A stretch of DNA of 64,000 nt from Artemia franciscana (Eukaryota; Arthropoda; Branchiopoda; Anostraca; Artemiidae): NCBI RefSeq assembly GCF_032884065.1, contig NC_088871.1:18682944-18746943 (forward strand). The letters are read 5' to 3'. Shown here piece by piece: positions 33,673-43,940 of this stretch; the first letter of the stretch is position 1; the number at the start of each line of letters is the position of its first letter. Below the pieces are notes generated by a model. That model did no database searches. It was given only the letters and a program-made list of their open reading frames with translations, and was not told the DNA's origin. A program made the position numbers and the translations under genes.

Positions 33673-33689
33673 TCAAATTTTATACTATA
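33673..33689. repeat. 17 bp spacer between adjacent Helitrons
   Basis: TCAAATTTTATACTATA separates the 5' end of A from the 3' CTAG of B. The identical 17 bp lies at 39166-39182 between A' and B', and the first 16-17 bp again at 41400-41416 as the flank after B'. Confidence 0.85.
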
Positions 33690-34069
33690 CTAGCTGTTGG
33701 GGTGGCGCTTCGCGCCACCCCAACACCTAGTTGGTGGGGGCGCTTCGCGCCCCCCCAAGCCCCCCCGCGCGCGTAAGTCGTTACGCGCCATAATAGTTAC
33801 GCGCCATTGTAGTTGTGTCCCTATGTCCCACCTGTGAATATAGATAGATATATATATATATATGGTTTTAACTACGTAAAACTTGCGAATATACAACATT
33901 CTTTGCTGTCCCATTGTCTTTGCATATAAATAGATTGTCAGGTTTACCGACTCTTGAACATGCAACATATAATGGTCCATGGGAAAACAATCTGTATTCA
34001 GATCTATACCTCATGATTCTAATGATTGCCCTTGAGCTTTGTTGATGGTGATTGCTAATCGACCATTCC

Positions 34070-34470
34070 CTGTCCCGGTGTCCCGGTCGTCATTTACATC
34101 CCCCTGTTTCCTCCGGTGTCCCCGTTGTAGTTGTGTCCCTGTGTCCCGGTCGTCATTTATATTCCCTGTGTCCCGGTCGTCATTTGTATCCCGGTGTCCC
34201 GGTCTGTATATACATTCGTTTTTTAGTTTTGTTTTTCTCCTTTATTTTTTTCCTTTTTTTTTCTTTTTTAGCTTATTTAGATTTTTAGATTTTTTAGTTT
34301 TTTTTATTAGTTTTTAGTTTTTTTTTCTTTTTAGTTTTTTTGTCCCGGTCGTCATTTATATCCCCCTGTTTCCCCCGGTGTCCCCGTTGTAGTTGTGTCC
34401 CTGTGTCCCGGTCGTCATTTATATTCCCTGTGTCCCGGTCGTCATTTGTATCCCGGTGTACCGGTCTGTA
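34070..34470. repeat. CCCGGTCGTCATTT minisatellite
   Basis: Reverse-complement form of the GACGACCGGGACACAGGG array of the nested Helitrons, in two blocks separated by T-rich sequence. The copy in B' is at about 39563-39963. Confidence 0.75.
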
Positions 34471-35330
34471 TATACATTTGTTTTTTAGTTTTGTTTTTCT
34501 CCTTTATTTTTTTCCTTTTTTTTTCTTTTTTAGTTTATTTAGATTTTTAGATTTTTTAGTTTTTTTATTAGTTTTTAGTTTTTTTTTCTTTTTAGTTTTT
34601 TTGTAGTTTTTACCTTCTTTTTAGTTTTGTTAATTTTTTTTTTACTTATGTCCTGGTCGTCATTTATACTCCCTATGTCCCGGTGCTTTGTTGATTGCTA
34701 ATCGAACATTCCTTTTGTCCTGGTCGCTTTCTCTTTGAGTGTCGTCATTTATTTTTTTCTTTTTTAGTTCTTTTAGTTTTTACCTTTTTTAGTTTTTTTT
34801 AGTTTTTTAGATGAAAATTTTTTTTAGTTTTTTCCTTTTTTTCTTTTTAGTTTTTATTGGTTTTTACCTTTATGTTAGCTTATTTTTCAGTTTTTTCCTT
34901 TTTTTTTAGTTTTTTTTTTTATTTTTTATTTTTTTTAGTTTTTTACCTTTTTTTAGTTTTTTTAGTTTTTTTAGTTTTTTTAGTTTTTTAGCTTTTTTAC
35001 TTTTTTTATTAGTTTTTAGTTTTTTTGTAGTTTTTGCCTTTTTTTAGTTTTTCAGTTTTTTTTTTAGTTTTTTATTGGTTTTTACCTTTATTTTAGCTTA
35101 TTTTTCAGTTTTTTCCTTTTTTTTAGTTTTTTTTTAGTTTTTAGTTTTTTTAGTTTTTTACCTTTTTTTAGTTTTTTTAGTTTTTTTAGTTTTTTAGCTT
35201 TTTTATTTTTTTTATTAGTTTTTAGTTTTTTTTGTAGTTTTTGCCTTTTTTTTAGTTTTTTTAGTTTTTTAGCTTTTTTATTAGTTTTTAGTTTTTTTTT
35301 GTAGTTTTTGCCTTTTTTTAGTTTGACAAC
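34205..35330. repeat. TTTTTTAG minisatellite / T-rich tract
   Basis: Long degenerate tandem array of TTTTTTAG-like units with TTTTTACC and TTATTAG variants. It resumes at 36750-37105 after the RT insertion and is repeated in B' at 39700-41310. The reverse-complement version (CTAAAAAA) fills 54000-54300, 54780-55330 and 55690-56200. The regularity is too poor for a classical satellite. Confidence 0.75.
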
Positions 35331-35343
35331 TTATTTTTATATA

Positions 35344-35381
35344 TCATGAAAAGAGAAATCACCAATGCTACAGCACAAACA

Positions 35382-35417
<36 letters not shown>

Positions 35418-36756
35418 ACAGAAGGAGAAAAGGAAGACTGTTTTCCTAAATTAGTGATTAATATAGACCAGCACTTGAATGAGGCCTTAACCCTACTCAT
35501 CCATACAATCACATAGGTCAAACAGCATAGCCACACACAATCAACCATAAAGAATAATCCATGGACAGGCAGTCATGTCGTCAATAAGTATAAGTCGTCA
35601 TTTACCAAACAATAGAAAAAATAATATAGACAAATAATTCAGAGGCAACACCCAACATAAGGGCTCATCAGGAGAATACACTGGCCTATATAGGGTTTCG
35701 CCACTCTAAATTCCCTACCCAGCACAGTGTTGTGGCTACCACAGAATATCCATGGCATCCCCGCGTCAGGTATCACCTCCAAAATACATGCCTATGAAAA
35801 AAAAAAACCAACAAATGTAAAACAACCAAGTAAAACCAAAACAAGCTTATCCTGTTAATATATCCCTCCCTTTAGCAACAATAGGTAAACTAAATATTAT
35901 AAATTTTACCAAATCGCAAATATTAACACATTGCAAAAAACCTGAATGAACTAAACAATTATATAATTCATCTTTACCATGTGGCTAATTTTTTAAAAAT
36001 TCCGCTCAAATAGAAACACAATTCAAAATAAAAGGCGCTGTGACAACATTTCTCGAACCTCCGAAATTAGTTAAAAATTTCGTTAAGTATTTCTAGATAA
36101 TTCTTTTGATATTTATTTAAAAGTTCGTTATAATGAAAACTAAATTTTTTAAATTGCCAAGTTAATTTATTTGCAGAAAAACCTCTTGATATCAATTTTT
36201 GGCTTAAGATTTTACATCTATTTTTAAAATCAATATAATTACTACAAATCCTTGCATAACGAAGTAACTGTGAGAAAAACGCTGAATATGTGATATTTGA
36301 GTGTATATTACTTTCAGGGAAAGGGAAACTGATCACTTCAAAATCAAAATCATCCGTTTTATTATACATTTTAAAACTTAATTTATTATTATCACAAATA
36401 TTAATATTTAAATCTAAGAAATGATCTTCATGACCAGCGCCATGACTAGGCTCAAGAATAAGCTCTGATGGATATATATTTTTAGAAATATCAATGAAAT
36501 CCTTACAATTTAAGACCAAAATATCATCTAAATATCTTTTATTATTTGACAAAGCATGTTTTAAATTAATTGGATTATTCTTATCCATCATATATTTATA
36601 TTCTAGTTGACTTAAAAACAAGTCAGCTATAAATGGGCTGGCATTCCCCCCCATGGGAATTCCCATAATTTGCTTGTACAAATCACCCCCAAATCTTATA
36701 TAAGTATTGTATAAAACAAATTCCAATAACTCAAAAATCATATCCAAGCTGTATTA
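35344..36756 (-). mobile_element. Reverse-transcriptase element inserted in Helitron B
   Basis: B' lacks this ~1.4 kb and instead has ~130 bp of ordinary B sequence (about 40840-40968), so it is an insertion accompanied by a small deletion. On the minus strand it starts inside an RT frame (5'-truncated) and continues about 700 bp past the stop. That tail ends in a T-run (A-run 35383-35414 on plus). I see no terminal repeats or clear target duplication. Confidence 0.65.
36067..36756 (-). pseudogene. 5'-truncated reverse transcriptase domain (Penelope-like or related)
   Basis: 226 codons from DMIFELLEFVL to a stop at 36067. Visible RT motifs are GDLYKQIMGIPMGGNASPFI (motif B region) and RYLDDILVLN, where YLDD is the catalytic motif with both aspartates. 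EPSHGAGHEDHFLDLNI lies downstream. The catalytic core is intact, but the fingers and N-terminus are missing at the insertion boundary. The GIPMGGNASP form differs from the LINE in the DOLK intron and recalls the Penelope-like group. No GIY-YIG endonuclease is seen, so the class is tentative. Confidence 0.7.
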
Positions 36757-37188
36757 GTTTTTTCCTTTTTTTCTTTTTAGTTTTTTATTGGTTTTTACCT
36801 TTATTTTAGCTTATTTTTCAGTTTTTTCCTTTTTTTTAGTTTTTTTTTATTTTTTATTTTTTTTAGTTTTTTACCTTTTTTTAGTTTTTTTAGTTTTTTT
36901 AGTTTTTTAGCTTTTTTACTTTTTTTATTAGTTTTTAGTTTTTTTTGTAGTTTTTGCCTTTTTTTAGTTTTTTCAGTTTTTTTTTTAGTTTTTTATTGGT
37001 TTTTACCTTTATAGTTTTTTTAGTTTTTTAGCTTTTTTATTTTTTTTATTAGTTTTTAGTTTTTTTTGTAGTTTTTGCCTTTTTTTAGTTTTTTCAGTTT
37101 TGACGTCACCTGATCCAGTTTTTTCAGGTGACGTCACCTGACACATCCATCCATCCATCCACAGACAACTTATTTTTATATATATAGA

Positions 37189-38944
37189 TTTAGAATATTC
37201 GGAAATACTTTTTCAATCAATTCATTTTTGGACGTCACTAAATTACAGAAATCAGCAGGTAGTTGTATACGTCCTGAAATTGAGTCTACTGGGAGCTTTC
37301 CTTTTCCAATTGCCAGCAATTGATCTGAAAATGTTTGACCAGAGTCCTCGTTTTGCAATCGGACACGCATATTTGTAGTTAATTTTAATATTTTTACGTG
37401 TGCCCATAAATTAGAATTTTTCAGGCAAGCATTCATTTCGTCTGCAGGAGTTGATCTAGGTATTATAGGTAATGTTTGCCTGAAATCTCCCGCAAGCAAG
37501 CTTGGTCTGATTCAGGCGGATATATAGAAAACGTTCTGATTCAATTTTAGCATACATATCAACGACAAATTGGTGAAACAATTCCCGGCATTTTAAGATA
37601 TAATTTTCTTCATCCTGCCGAATCATTAGTCTATAGGAATAATAATGCATTGCACTGCATTTCTTATTCATTTCTTTGTTAGTGGCTGGATTCATCAATT
37701 TAATATTAAAGTGATAGCCGTCGGCTCCATCCCAAAAAATGATAGGATATTGTAGGGCATCGTAGCATCGATGAGTTTCAGCAATTCTTAACAAAACTGA
37801 TCACCGACCATAACGATTGCCACTTCGTCGATAGTTGGAGCATTGTATCTACGCACATGTTGGCCAGGAGGCGTTTTGTCAGCGGAAATAACAATTTTTA
37901 TGCGTATCAGTAGGCATCAAATCGATGGCTGTTTTGAACAGATGCACTAAATTATTATTTTCGGGGAAAAGATGTTGCAATTGGGAAACGATTGTCCTTT
38001 CAACGTTGGGAGAAATGTCGCAACGTGCATTCAATTCAGAATTTCTATCACTGATGAAGTACAATTTTAAAAATGTATGATTCTCGCCTGAGAATGGTAG
38101 AAGGGACCCTGCTCTATGATAAATTTGCCCTTTTACTTTGAAAGTAGACATAAATTGATCTGGATTTTCGATTTGGGCTCCAAACGACGTCATTTGGAAA
38201 CATGAGTTGTATTTTCTGATTTTTGACAAAAAAACGCTTAGATTCTGACGTAGTTCCAGTAAGGAAAGTCTTCAATGGCTCTGGTGGTGCAGCCAATAGA
38301 GGAAGTTTAACTTTTCCTGAGGCGCAACACATTCCCATTGTTTCACCATTGAATTTCAAGGCCTTGCAATAGGGACAAATTTTAGACATTGTCCCGATTT
38401 GAACACATCTACTCAAGCTATAATCATCGACTGGGCTGTACCTGAATGCCAGGCGATAACTTTCAGGTTGCTCTGATTCCTCGGCACGCTTTCTTTTCTT
38501 ACTTTCTCTATCAGCAGCAAGCCTGATTTCTTGCTGTTCTTGTGATTCCTCGGCACGCTTTCTTTTCTTACTTTCTCTATCAGCAGCAAGCCTGATTTCT
38601 TGCTGTTCTTGTGATTCCTCGGCACGCCTTCTTTTTTCACTTTCTCTTTTAGCAGCAAGTCTGCTTTCGCGTTGCTCTGGTAGTTCCTCGGCACGCTTTC
38701 TGTTCTTTCTTTCTCTATCAGCCTCAAGCCTGTTTCCTTGCTTTTCTTTTGATTCCTCGGCACGCTTTCTGTTCTTTCGTTCTCTATCAGCCTCAAGCCT
38801 GTTTCCTTGCTGTTCTTTTGATTCCTCGGCACGCTTTCTTTTCTGACTTTCTCTATCAGCAGCAAGTTTTTTGGCATAGACTCTTTGAGCATCTTCATCG
38901 GCTTTTGCCATTGTAAGTTCATCAGTCATTTTAAACTTAAACAT
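37189..38944 (-). pseudogene. Rep/helicase remnant in Helitron A'
   Basis: The frames 38944-38114, 38229-37879, 37794-37456 and 37499-37189 repeat those of element A. Visible changes are LFPENNN for LFHENNN and YSYRLMIRQ for YSYRQMIRQ. The helicase part stops after FPNILN at the duplication junction. No catalytic motif remains. Confidence 0.78.
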
Positions 38945-39165
38945 TAATAGATTTCTACGTGAACATATATGTCTTAAATATCTTTAATGACGTCACCGTC
39001 ATAGCAAAAATGACGACAAATAACTTCATGATTAAATATCTTTAATGACGTCTCCGTCATAGCAAAAATGACGACAACTAACTTCATGACGTCAGTCGAC
39101 ACAGAAACATGACGTCACCTGACAGACAGACATACAGATAGACAACTTATTTTTATATATATAGA
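37189..39165 (-). mobile_element. Helitron A' (3'-truncated duplicate of A)
   Basis: Near-identical to 31696-33672. The 5' end is intact at 39165. On the 3' side it stops at TTTAGAATATTC, where B's 5' end begins. The same Rep-helicase fusion deletion and the same frameshifts show that it is a duplicate of A, not an independent insertion. Confidence 0.82.
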
Positions 39166-39182
39166 TCAAATTTTATACTATA

Positions 39183-41399
39183 CTAGCTGTTGGGGTGGCG
39201 CTTCGCGCCACCCCAACACCTAGTTGGTGGGGGCGCTTCGCGCCCCCCCAAGCCCCCCCGCGCGCGTAAGTCGTTACGCGCCATAATAGTTACGCGCCAT
39301 TGTAGTTGTGTCCCTATGTCCCACCTGTGAATATAGATAGATATATATATATATATGGTTTTAACTACGTAAAACTTGCGAATATACAACATTCTTTGCT
39401 GTCCCATTGTCTTTGCATATAAATAGATTGTCAGGTTTACCGACTCTTGAACATGCAACATATAATGGTCCATGGGAAAACAATCTGTATTCAGATCTAT
39501 ACCTCATGATTCTAATGATTGCCCTTGAGCTTTGTTGATGGTGATTGCTAATCGACCATTCCCTGTCCCGGTGTCCCGGTCGTCATTTACATCCCCCTGT
39601 TTCCTCCGGTGTCCCCGTTGTAGTTGTGTCCCTGTGTCCCGGTCGTCATTTATATTCCCTGTGTCCCGGTCGTCATTTGTATCCCGGTGTCCCGGTCTGT
39701 ATATACATTCGTTTTTTAGTTTTGTTTTTCTCCTTTATTTTTTTCCTTTTTTTTTCTTTTTTAGCTTATTTAGATTTTTAGATTTTTTAGTTTTTTTTAT
39801 TAGTTTTTAGTTTTTTTTTCTTTTTAGTTTTTTTGTCCCGGTCGTCATTTATATCCCCCTGTTTCCCCCGGTGTCCCCGTTGTAGTTGTGTCCCTGTGTC
39901 CCGGTCGTCATTTATATTCCCTGTGTCCCGGTCGTCATTTGTATCCCGGTGTACCGGTCTGTATATACATTTGTTTTTTAGTTTTGTTTTTCTCCTTTAT
40001 TTTTTTCCTTTTTTTTTCTTTTTTAGTTTATTTAGATTTTTAGATTTTTTAGTTTTTTTATTAGTTTTTAGTTTTTTTTTCTTTTTAGTTTTTTTGTAGT
40101 TTTTACCTTCTTTTTAGTTTTGTTAATTTTTTTTTTACTTTGTCCTGGTCGTCATTTATACTCCCTATGTCCCGGTGCTTTGTTGATTGCTAATCGAACA
40201 TTCCTTTTGTCCTGGTCGCTTTCTCTTTGAGTGTCGTCATTTATTTTTTTCGTTTTTAGTTCTTTTAGTTTTTACCTTTTTTAGTTTTTTTTAGTTTTTT
40301 AGATGAAAATTTTTTTTAGTTTTTTCCTTTTTTTCTTTTTAGTTTTTATTGGTTTTTACCTTTATGTTAGCTTATTTTTCAGTTTTTTCCTTTTTTTTTT
40401 AGTTTTTTTTTTTATTTTTTATTTTTTTTAGTTTTTTACCTTTTTTTAGTTTTTTTAGTTTTTTTAGTTTTTTTAGTTTTTTAGCTTTTTTACTTTTTTT
40501 ATTAGTTTTTAGTTTTTTTGTAGTTTTTGCCTTTTTTTAGTTTTTTCAGTTTTTTTTTTAGTTTTTTATTGGTTTTTACCTTTATTTTAGCTTATTTTTC
40601 AGTTTTTTCCTTTTTTTAGTTTTTTTTTAGTTTTTAGTTTTTTTAGTTTTTTACCTTTTTTAGTTTTTTTAGTTTTTTTAGTTTTTTAGCTTTTTTATTT
40701 TTTTTATTAGTTTTTAGTTTTTTTTGTAGTTTTTGCCTTTTTTTTAGTTTTTTTAGGTTTTTAGCTTTTTTATTAGTTTTTAGTTTTTTTTTGTAGTTTT
40801 TGCCTTTTTTTAGTTTGACAACTTATTTTTATATATATAGATAGTTTTTTTTTTTACTTATGTCCTGGTCGTCATTTATACTCCCTGTGTCCCGGTGCTT
40901 TGTTGATTGCTAATCGAACATTCCTTTTGTCCTGGTCGCTTTCTCTTTGAGTGTCGTCATTTATTAGTTTTTTCCTTTTTTTCTTTTTAGTTTTTTATTG
41001 GTTTTTACCTTTATTTTAGCTTATTTTTCAGTTTTTTCCTTTTTTTTAGTTTTTTTTTATTTTTTATTTTTTTTAGTTTTTTACCTTTTTTTAGTTTTTT
41101 TAGTTTTTTTAGTTTTTTAGCTTTTTTACTTTTTTTATTAGTTTTTAGTTTTTTTTTGTAGTTTTTGCCTTTTTTTAGTTTTTTCAGTTTTTTTTTTAGT
41201 TTTTTATTGGTTTTTACCTTTATAGTTTTTTTAGTTTTTTAGCTTTTTTATTTTTTTTATTAGTTTTTAGTTTTTTTTGTAGTTTTTGCCTTTTTTTAGT
41301 TTTTTCAGTTTTGACGTCACCTGATCCAGTTTTTTCAGGTGACGTCACCTGACACATCCATCCATCCATCCACAGACAACTTATTTTTATATATATAGA
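39183..41399 (-). mobile_element. Helitron B' (copy of B without the RT insertion)
   Basis: 3' CTAG at 39183-39186, 5' end at 41399. Same minisatellites as B. An internal TTTTTATATATATAGAT motif at about 40825-40845 looks like a second 5' end, implying that B itself is a fusion of two derivatives. It marks where the RT element entered the other copy. Confidence 0.75.
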
Positions 41400-41825
41400 T
41401 CAAATTTTATACTATATTTTGAGCTACCAATGGTCGTATGGTCTACAAAATGGTTGTAAACCTTAAATAAATGGATTCGTTATGCTACTGTAATATATTT
41501 AATGAAGCTCGTGTTTCAGACATGATCTGAAAAAAAAATGAGCATAATAATTTAAAAATATTACATGGGAGTAGATCCTCTAAACGTGTTTGTAGGTCCT
41601 TTTTTTTTTAGAGCAGGTGACGGCACGTTCCTAAGACTCGATCTCGCGTACGTATTTGACCTGTTTTCCGTCAAGTATCTGTTATATCTTGTTTTTAACT
41701 CGGAAATTTCAACTGCGACTAAGTCGGTTTTAATTCACTGGCATAATTTTTCTATTCTTTATTTTAAAAGAGCGCAGTATCATTGAACATTGCAAGTCCT
41801 ATTTGAAAAAGAAACGCAAATAGAC
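41400..41825. repeat. Local tandem duplication, second copy, right part
   Basis: Continues 30359-30725 after the Helitron array. It matches 29890-30330 through GACGGCACGTTCCTAAGACT and GGCATAATTTTTCT to AAAAAGAAACGCAAATAGAC. Confidence 0.78.
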
Positions 41826-42682
41826 CCCTTTAAAATTTGATTTTGTTTTAATCTCAGCAATTATTTGACTTTAACTTCTGAAGCTACTGCATTATTTCTC
41901 ACGTTCTTTAATGATTGGGAAAGCATTTGAGCTGGTACGAAAAACTTAACCTTCAAATATTTCCTTTACAAAGTAGTTATGTTCAATGGCTTAACACCAT
42001 TTAATTTTTATTGGGGTTGCGATTTTTTACTATAGAGCGCTCTACTTCTACTGTTATATCGTGGGTTAATGTGTGTGCGTATTTGTGTTCTATGCACTGG
42101 TTAGTGGAGAAATGCTATATACTTTTTATTCCACTGACATATGGGGCTGTGAGTTTTTTCATTTATGTGAGTTTTCTGAGTTATTTTGAATAATTTCAGT
42201 TATGTAAATAAAGTCTTCAAGCATTTAATTTTTAGTGTGACAACTAGAATGATCTGTCAAATTTAGATTGGATATTCACCAACACGGGCTGTCTTTTCCC
42301 CATGTGACACAAGCTACTTTTCTGAATACCAGAGTGCTAATAAAATAGATTGAGGGATGTTGGAAGTATATTATGAATCATAAATTTCGCTGGCACGGAG
42401 GCGTTCCTACACGCTACTTACAGATTTAATTTAAAATTAGAAAAAACAATTCAATACGTGAGCAGGTAAACAACAACGGCAACAGTTAACTTAATAAAAA
42501 GTAAGTAAATGTCTTAAGCAACACTAGCGCTACAAATGGTACAATAATGCCATTTGTACCCCAGTGGTACCAGTATATCTCTTAGAAACCTATTAGAGTA
42601 AAAACTCAAGATGGCCGAAACAACAACATCCAACACTATCCGATATGACGCAGTAAGATGCTGAAACTGCGAATTTAATCTT
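41826..42682. other. Unassigned AT-rich sequence
   Basis: No repeat shared with other parts of the window, no convincing reading frame and no RNA gene seen. Confidence 0.5.
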
Positions 42683-42767
42683 TAGGAATATGCAATATCG
42701 TCTTAGCATAATGGTAGTAGTTTGTTTTGCGCGTTTTTGCCCTCATTTTTTTCTCATATAAGCTGCC

Positions 42768-43232
42768 TCACTTTGTGTCTCCACGGATACGGCGGGCAAG
42801 TTCCATATCTTTCGGCATAATAGTAGATCGCTTAGCATGTAAAGCGCACAAATTTGAATCATCAAATAACTTGACTAAATAAGCTTCACTCGCTTCTTGA
42901 AGGGCTCCAATGGCATCCGACTGAAAACGTAAATCTTGCTTTCCTACTTTTTGCGCTATTTCACGAACCATACGCTGAAATGGCAATTTCTGGATGAGTA
43001 AATCTGATGATTTTTGATACCTTCTAATCTCTCGTAGTGCAACTACTCCAGGCCTATAGCGATGTAATTTCTTCGTTCGCTTCTTCAAGGAGGCTTTTTT
43101 GTCTGTATCTTCTAGGAGGCTTTGTCCAGTACCTGGGAATCTCCTCTCAGATTGCTTTTTGTCTGAACCCTGCTTCCTATGTGAATAACCTTTAGCAGTA
43201 TTTTGCATTTCTTGTATTGTGTGGACTGACAT
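42768..43232 (-). CDS. Divergent histone H3 variant, centromeric-H3-like, left copy
   Basis: 154 residues, intronless. From [19 protein letters not shown] (residue 57) to ARRIRG it is a complete histone fold, close to H3. The preceding 56-residue tail lacks the ARTKQ and ARKS motifs of canonical H3 and is ~18 residues longer. Between EIAQ and DLRFQ there are five residues (KVGKQ) where canonical H3 has four, a one-residue insertion in loop 1. A rewritten tail and longer loop 1 are usual marks of CENP-A/cenH3, which wraps centromeric DNA and seeds the kinetochore. The fold is otherwise H3-like (F kept in LRFQ), so another H3 variant is possible. An AG acceptor-like CTATACAG lies 22 bp upstream of the ATG. 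Confidence 0.8.
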   Translation of the reverse strand: MSVHTIQEMQNTAKGYSHRKQGSDKKQSERRFPGTGQSLLEDTDKKASLKKRTKKLHRYRPGVVALREIRRYQKSSDLLIQKLPFQRMVREIAQKVGKQDLRFQSDAIGALQEASEAYLVKLFDDSNLCALHAKRSTIMPKDMELARRIRGDTK

Positions 43233-43637
43233 GTTTGTTTGATTTGTATGATCTGTATAGATAATGGTGGCACTCTGAAGTCAGATCTGTTCACACGTTA
43301 TGAAAAAAATCATATTCAAACTTTTTTGCTCATTTCTAAATAAAAATGTGATATTATGTACATTTAAAGCTTGAATTTAAGTTATTTTTGCTATTGTAAA
43401 GTTGAGAAGAGAAGAAAGGCTAAACTATTTTTTTTTTTTTCAATTCAGAAAGGGTAGGCGGATGACGTTGTATTATATGATTGAAAATCTGTGTTCCATT
43501 TTAAGAGGCGTATTTACGTTAATTCACTTTCTTTTTCATGAATTTATTATGAAAAAGGGATTGTTTCTAGGGAGATGAAGCCAGATATCCTAACATTATT
43601 TAAAAAGCCAATGAGAAATTAAATAAAAATAAAAAAA

Positions 43638-43940
43638 TTTTCAACTGAAAGCAAGGAGCAACATTAAAACTTAAAATGAACATTATTACTTATAAATTAC
43701 TGCATATATGAAGGAGTTTCTCCTGCTCAAAAACTCGCTATTGACGCAAAAGTCTGAATTTTGTCTCAATTCTTTAACTACGGCTTATTTTGAAAAATAT
43801 GTTTGAAGTAAGCTTTTTTCAAAGCGTTAAAAAACTTGTGGGAGCGAGATGTTGAGAAGGTTAATATAACTAACCTCAAATGCTTAATAGTTTATGTTGG
43901 CTTAAGTTTTAATGTTGCTCTTTACTTTCAGCTGAAAAAA
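43638..43940. repeat. Foldback repeat in left arm
   Basis: Diverged member of the GAGCGAGG family, with arms CTGAAAGCAAGGAGCAACAT and ATGTTGCTCTTTACTTTCAG. Duplicated inverted at 52090-52385. Confidence 0.65.

Larger units (their letters stand above)
31696..37188. repeat. Second tandem duplication, first copy
   Basis: Right part of Helitron A, the 17 bp spacer and Helitron B. It recurs as 37189-41399 with an exact offset of 5493 up to the RT insertion. The junction 37188/37189 joins the exact 5' end of B to an interior point of A. Confidence 0.85.
33690..37188 (-). mobile_element. Helitron B (non-autonomous, minisatellite-filled)
   Basis: 3' CTAG at 33690-33693 with hairpin, then ~330 bp of Helitron 3' region (including the helicase C-terminal remnant and the ATTGCTAATCGA motif). 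It continues with minisatellites of CCCGGTCGTCATTT and of TTTTTTAG, ending at a 5' TCTATATATATAAAAATAAG at 37188. Close to that end are ATCCATCCATCC and two GACGTCACCTG inverted motifs. It codes for no Rep or helicase. A reverse-transcriptase element is inserted at about 35344-36756. Confidence 0.75.

Noticed and set aside
34205-35330. TTTTTTAG tract as a telomere-like repeat
   Set aside because: Too irregular, internal, bounded by Helitron ends, and unlike the TTAGG repeat usual in arthropods.
35664-35671. CTGATGAG on the minus strand downstream of the RT, like a hammerhead ribozyme core (reported in Penelope-like elements)
   Set aside because: The GAAA partner is not in the required place after a closing stem II. 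A CGAAAC lies upstream but I could not draw consistent stems. A covariance-model search would decide.
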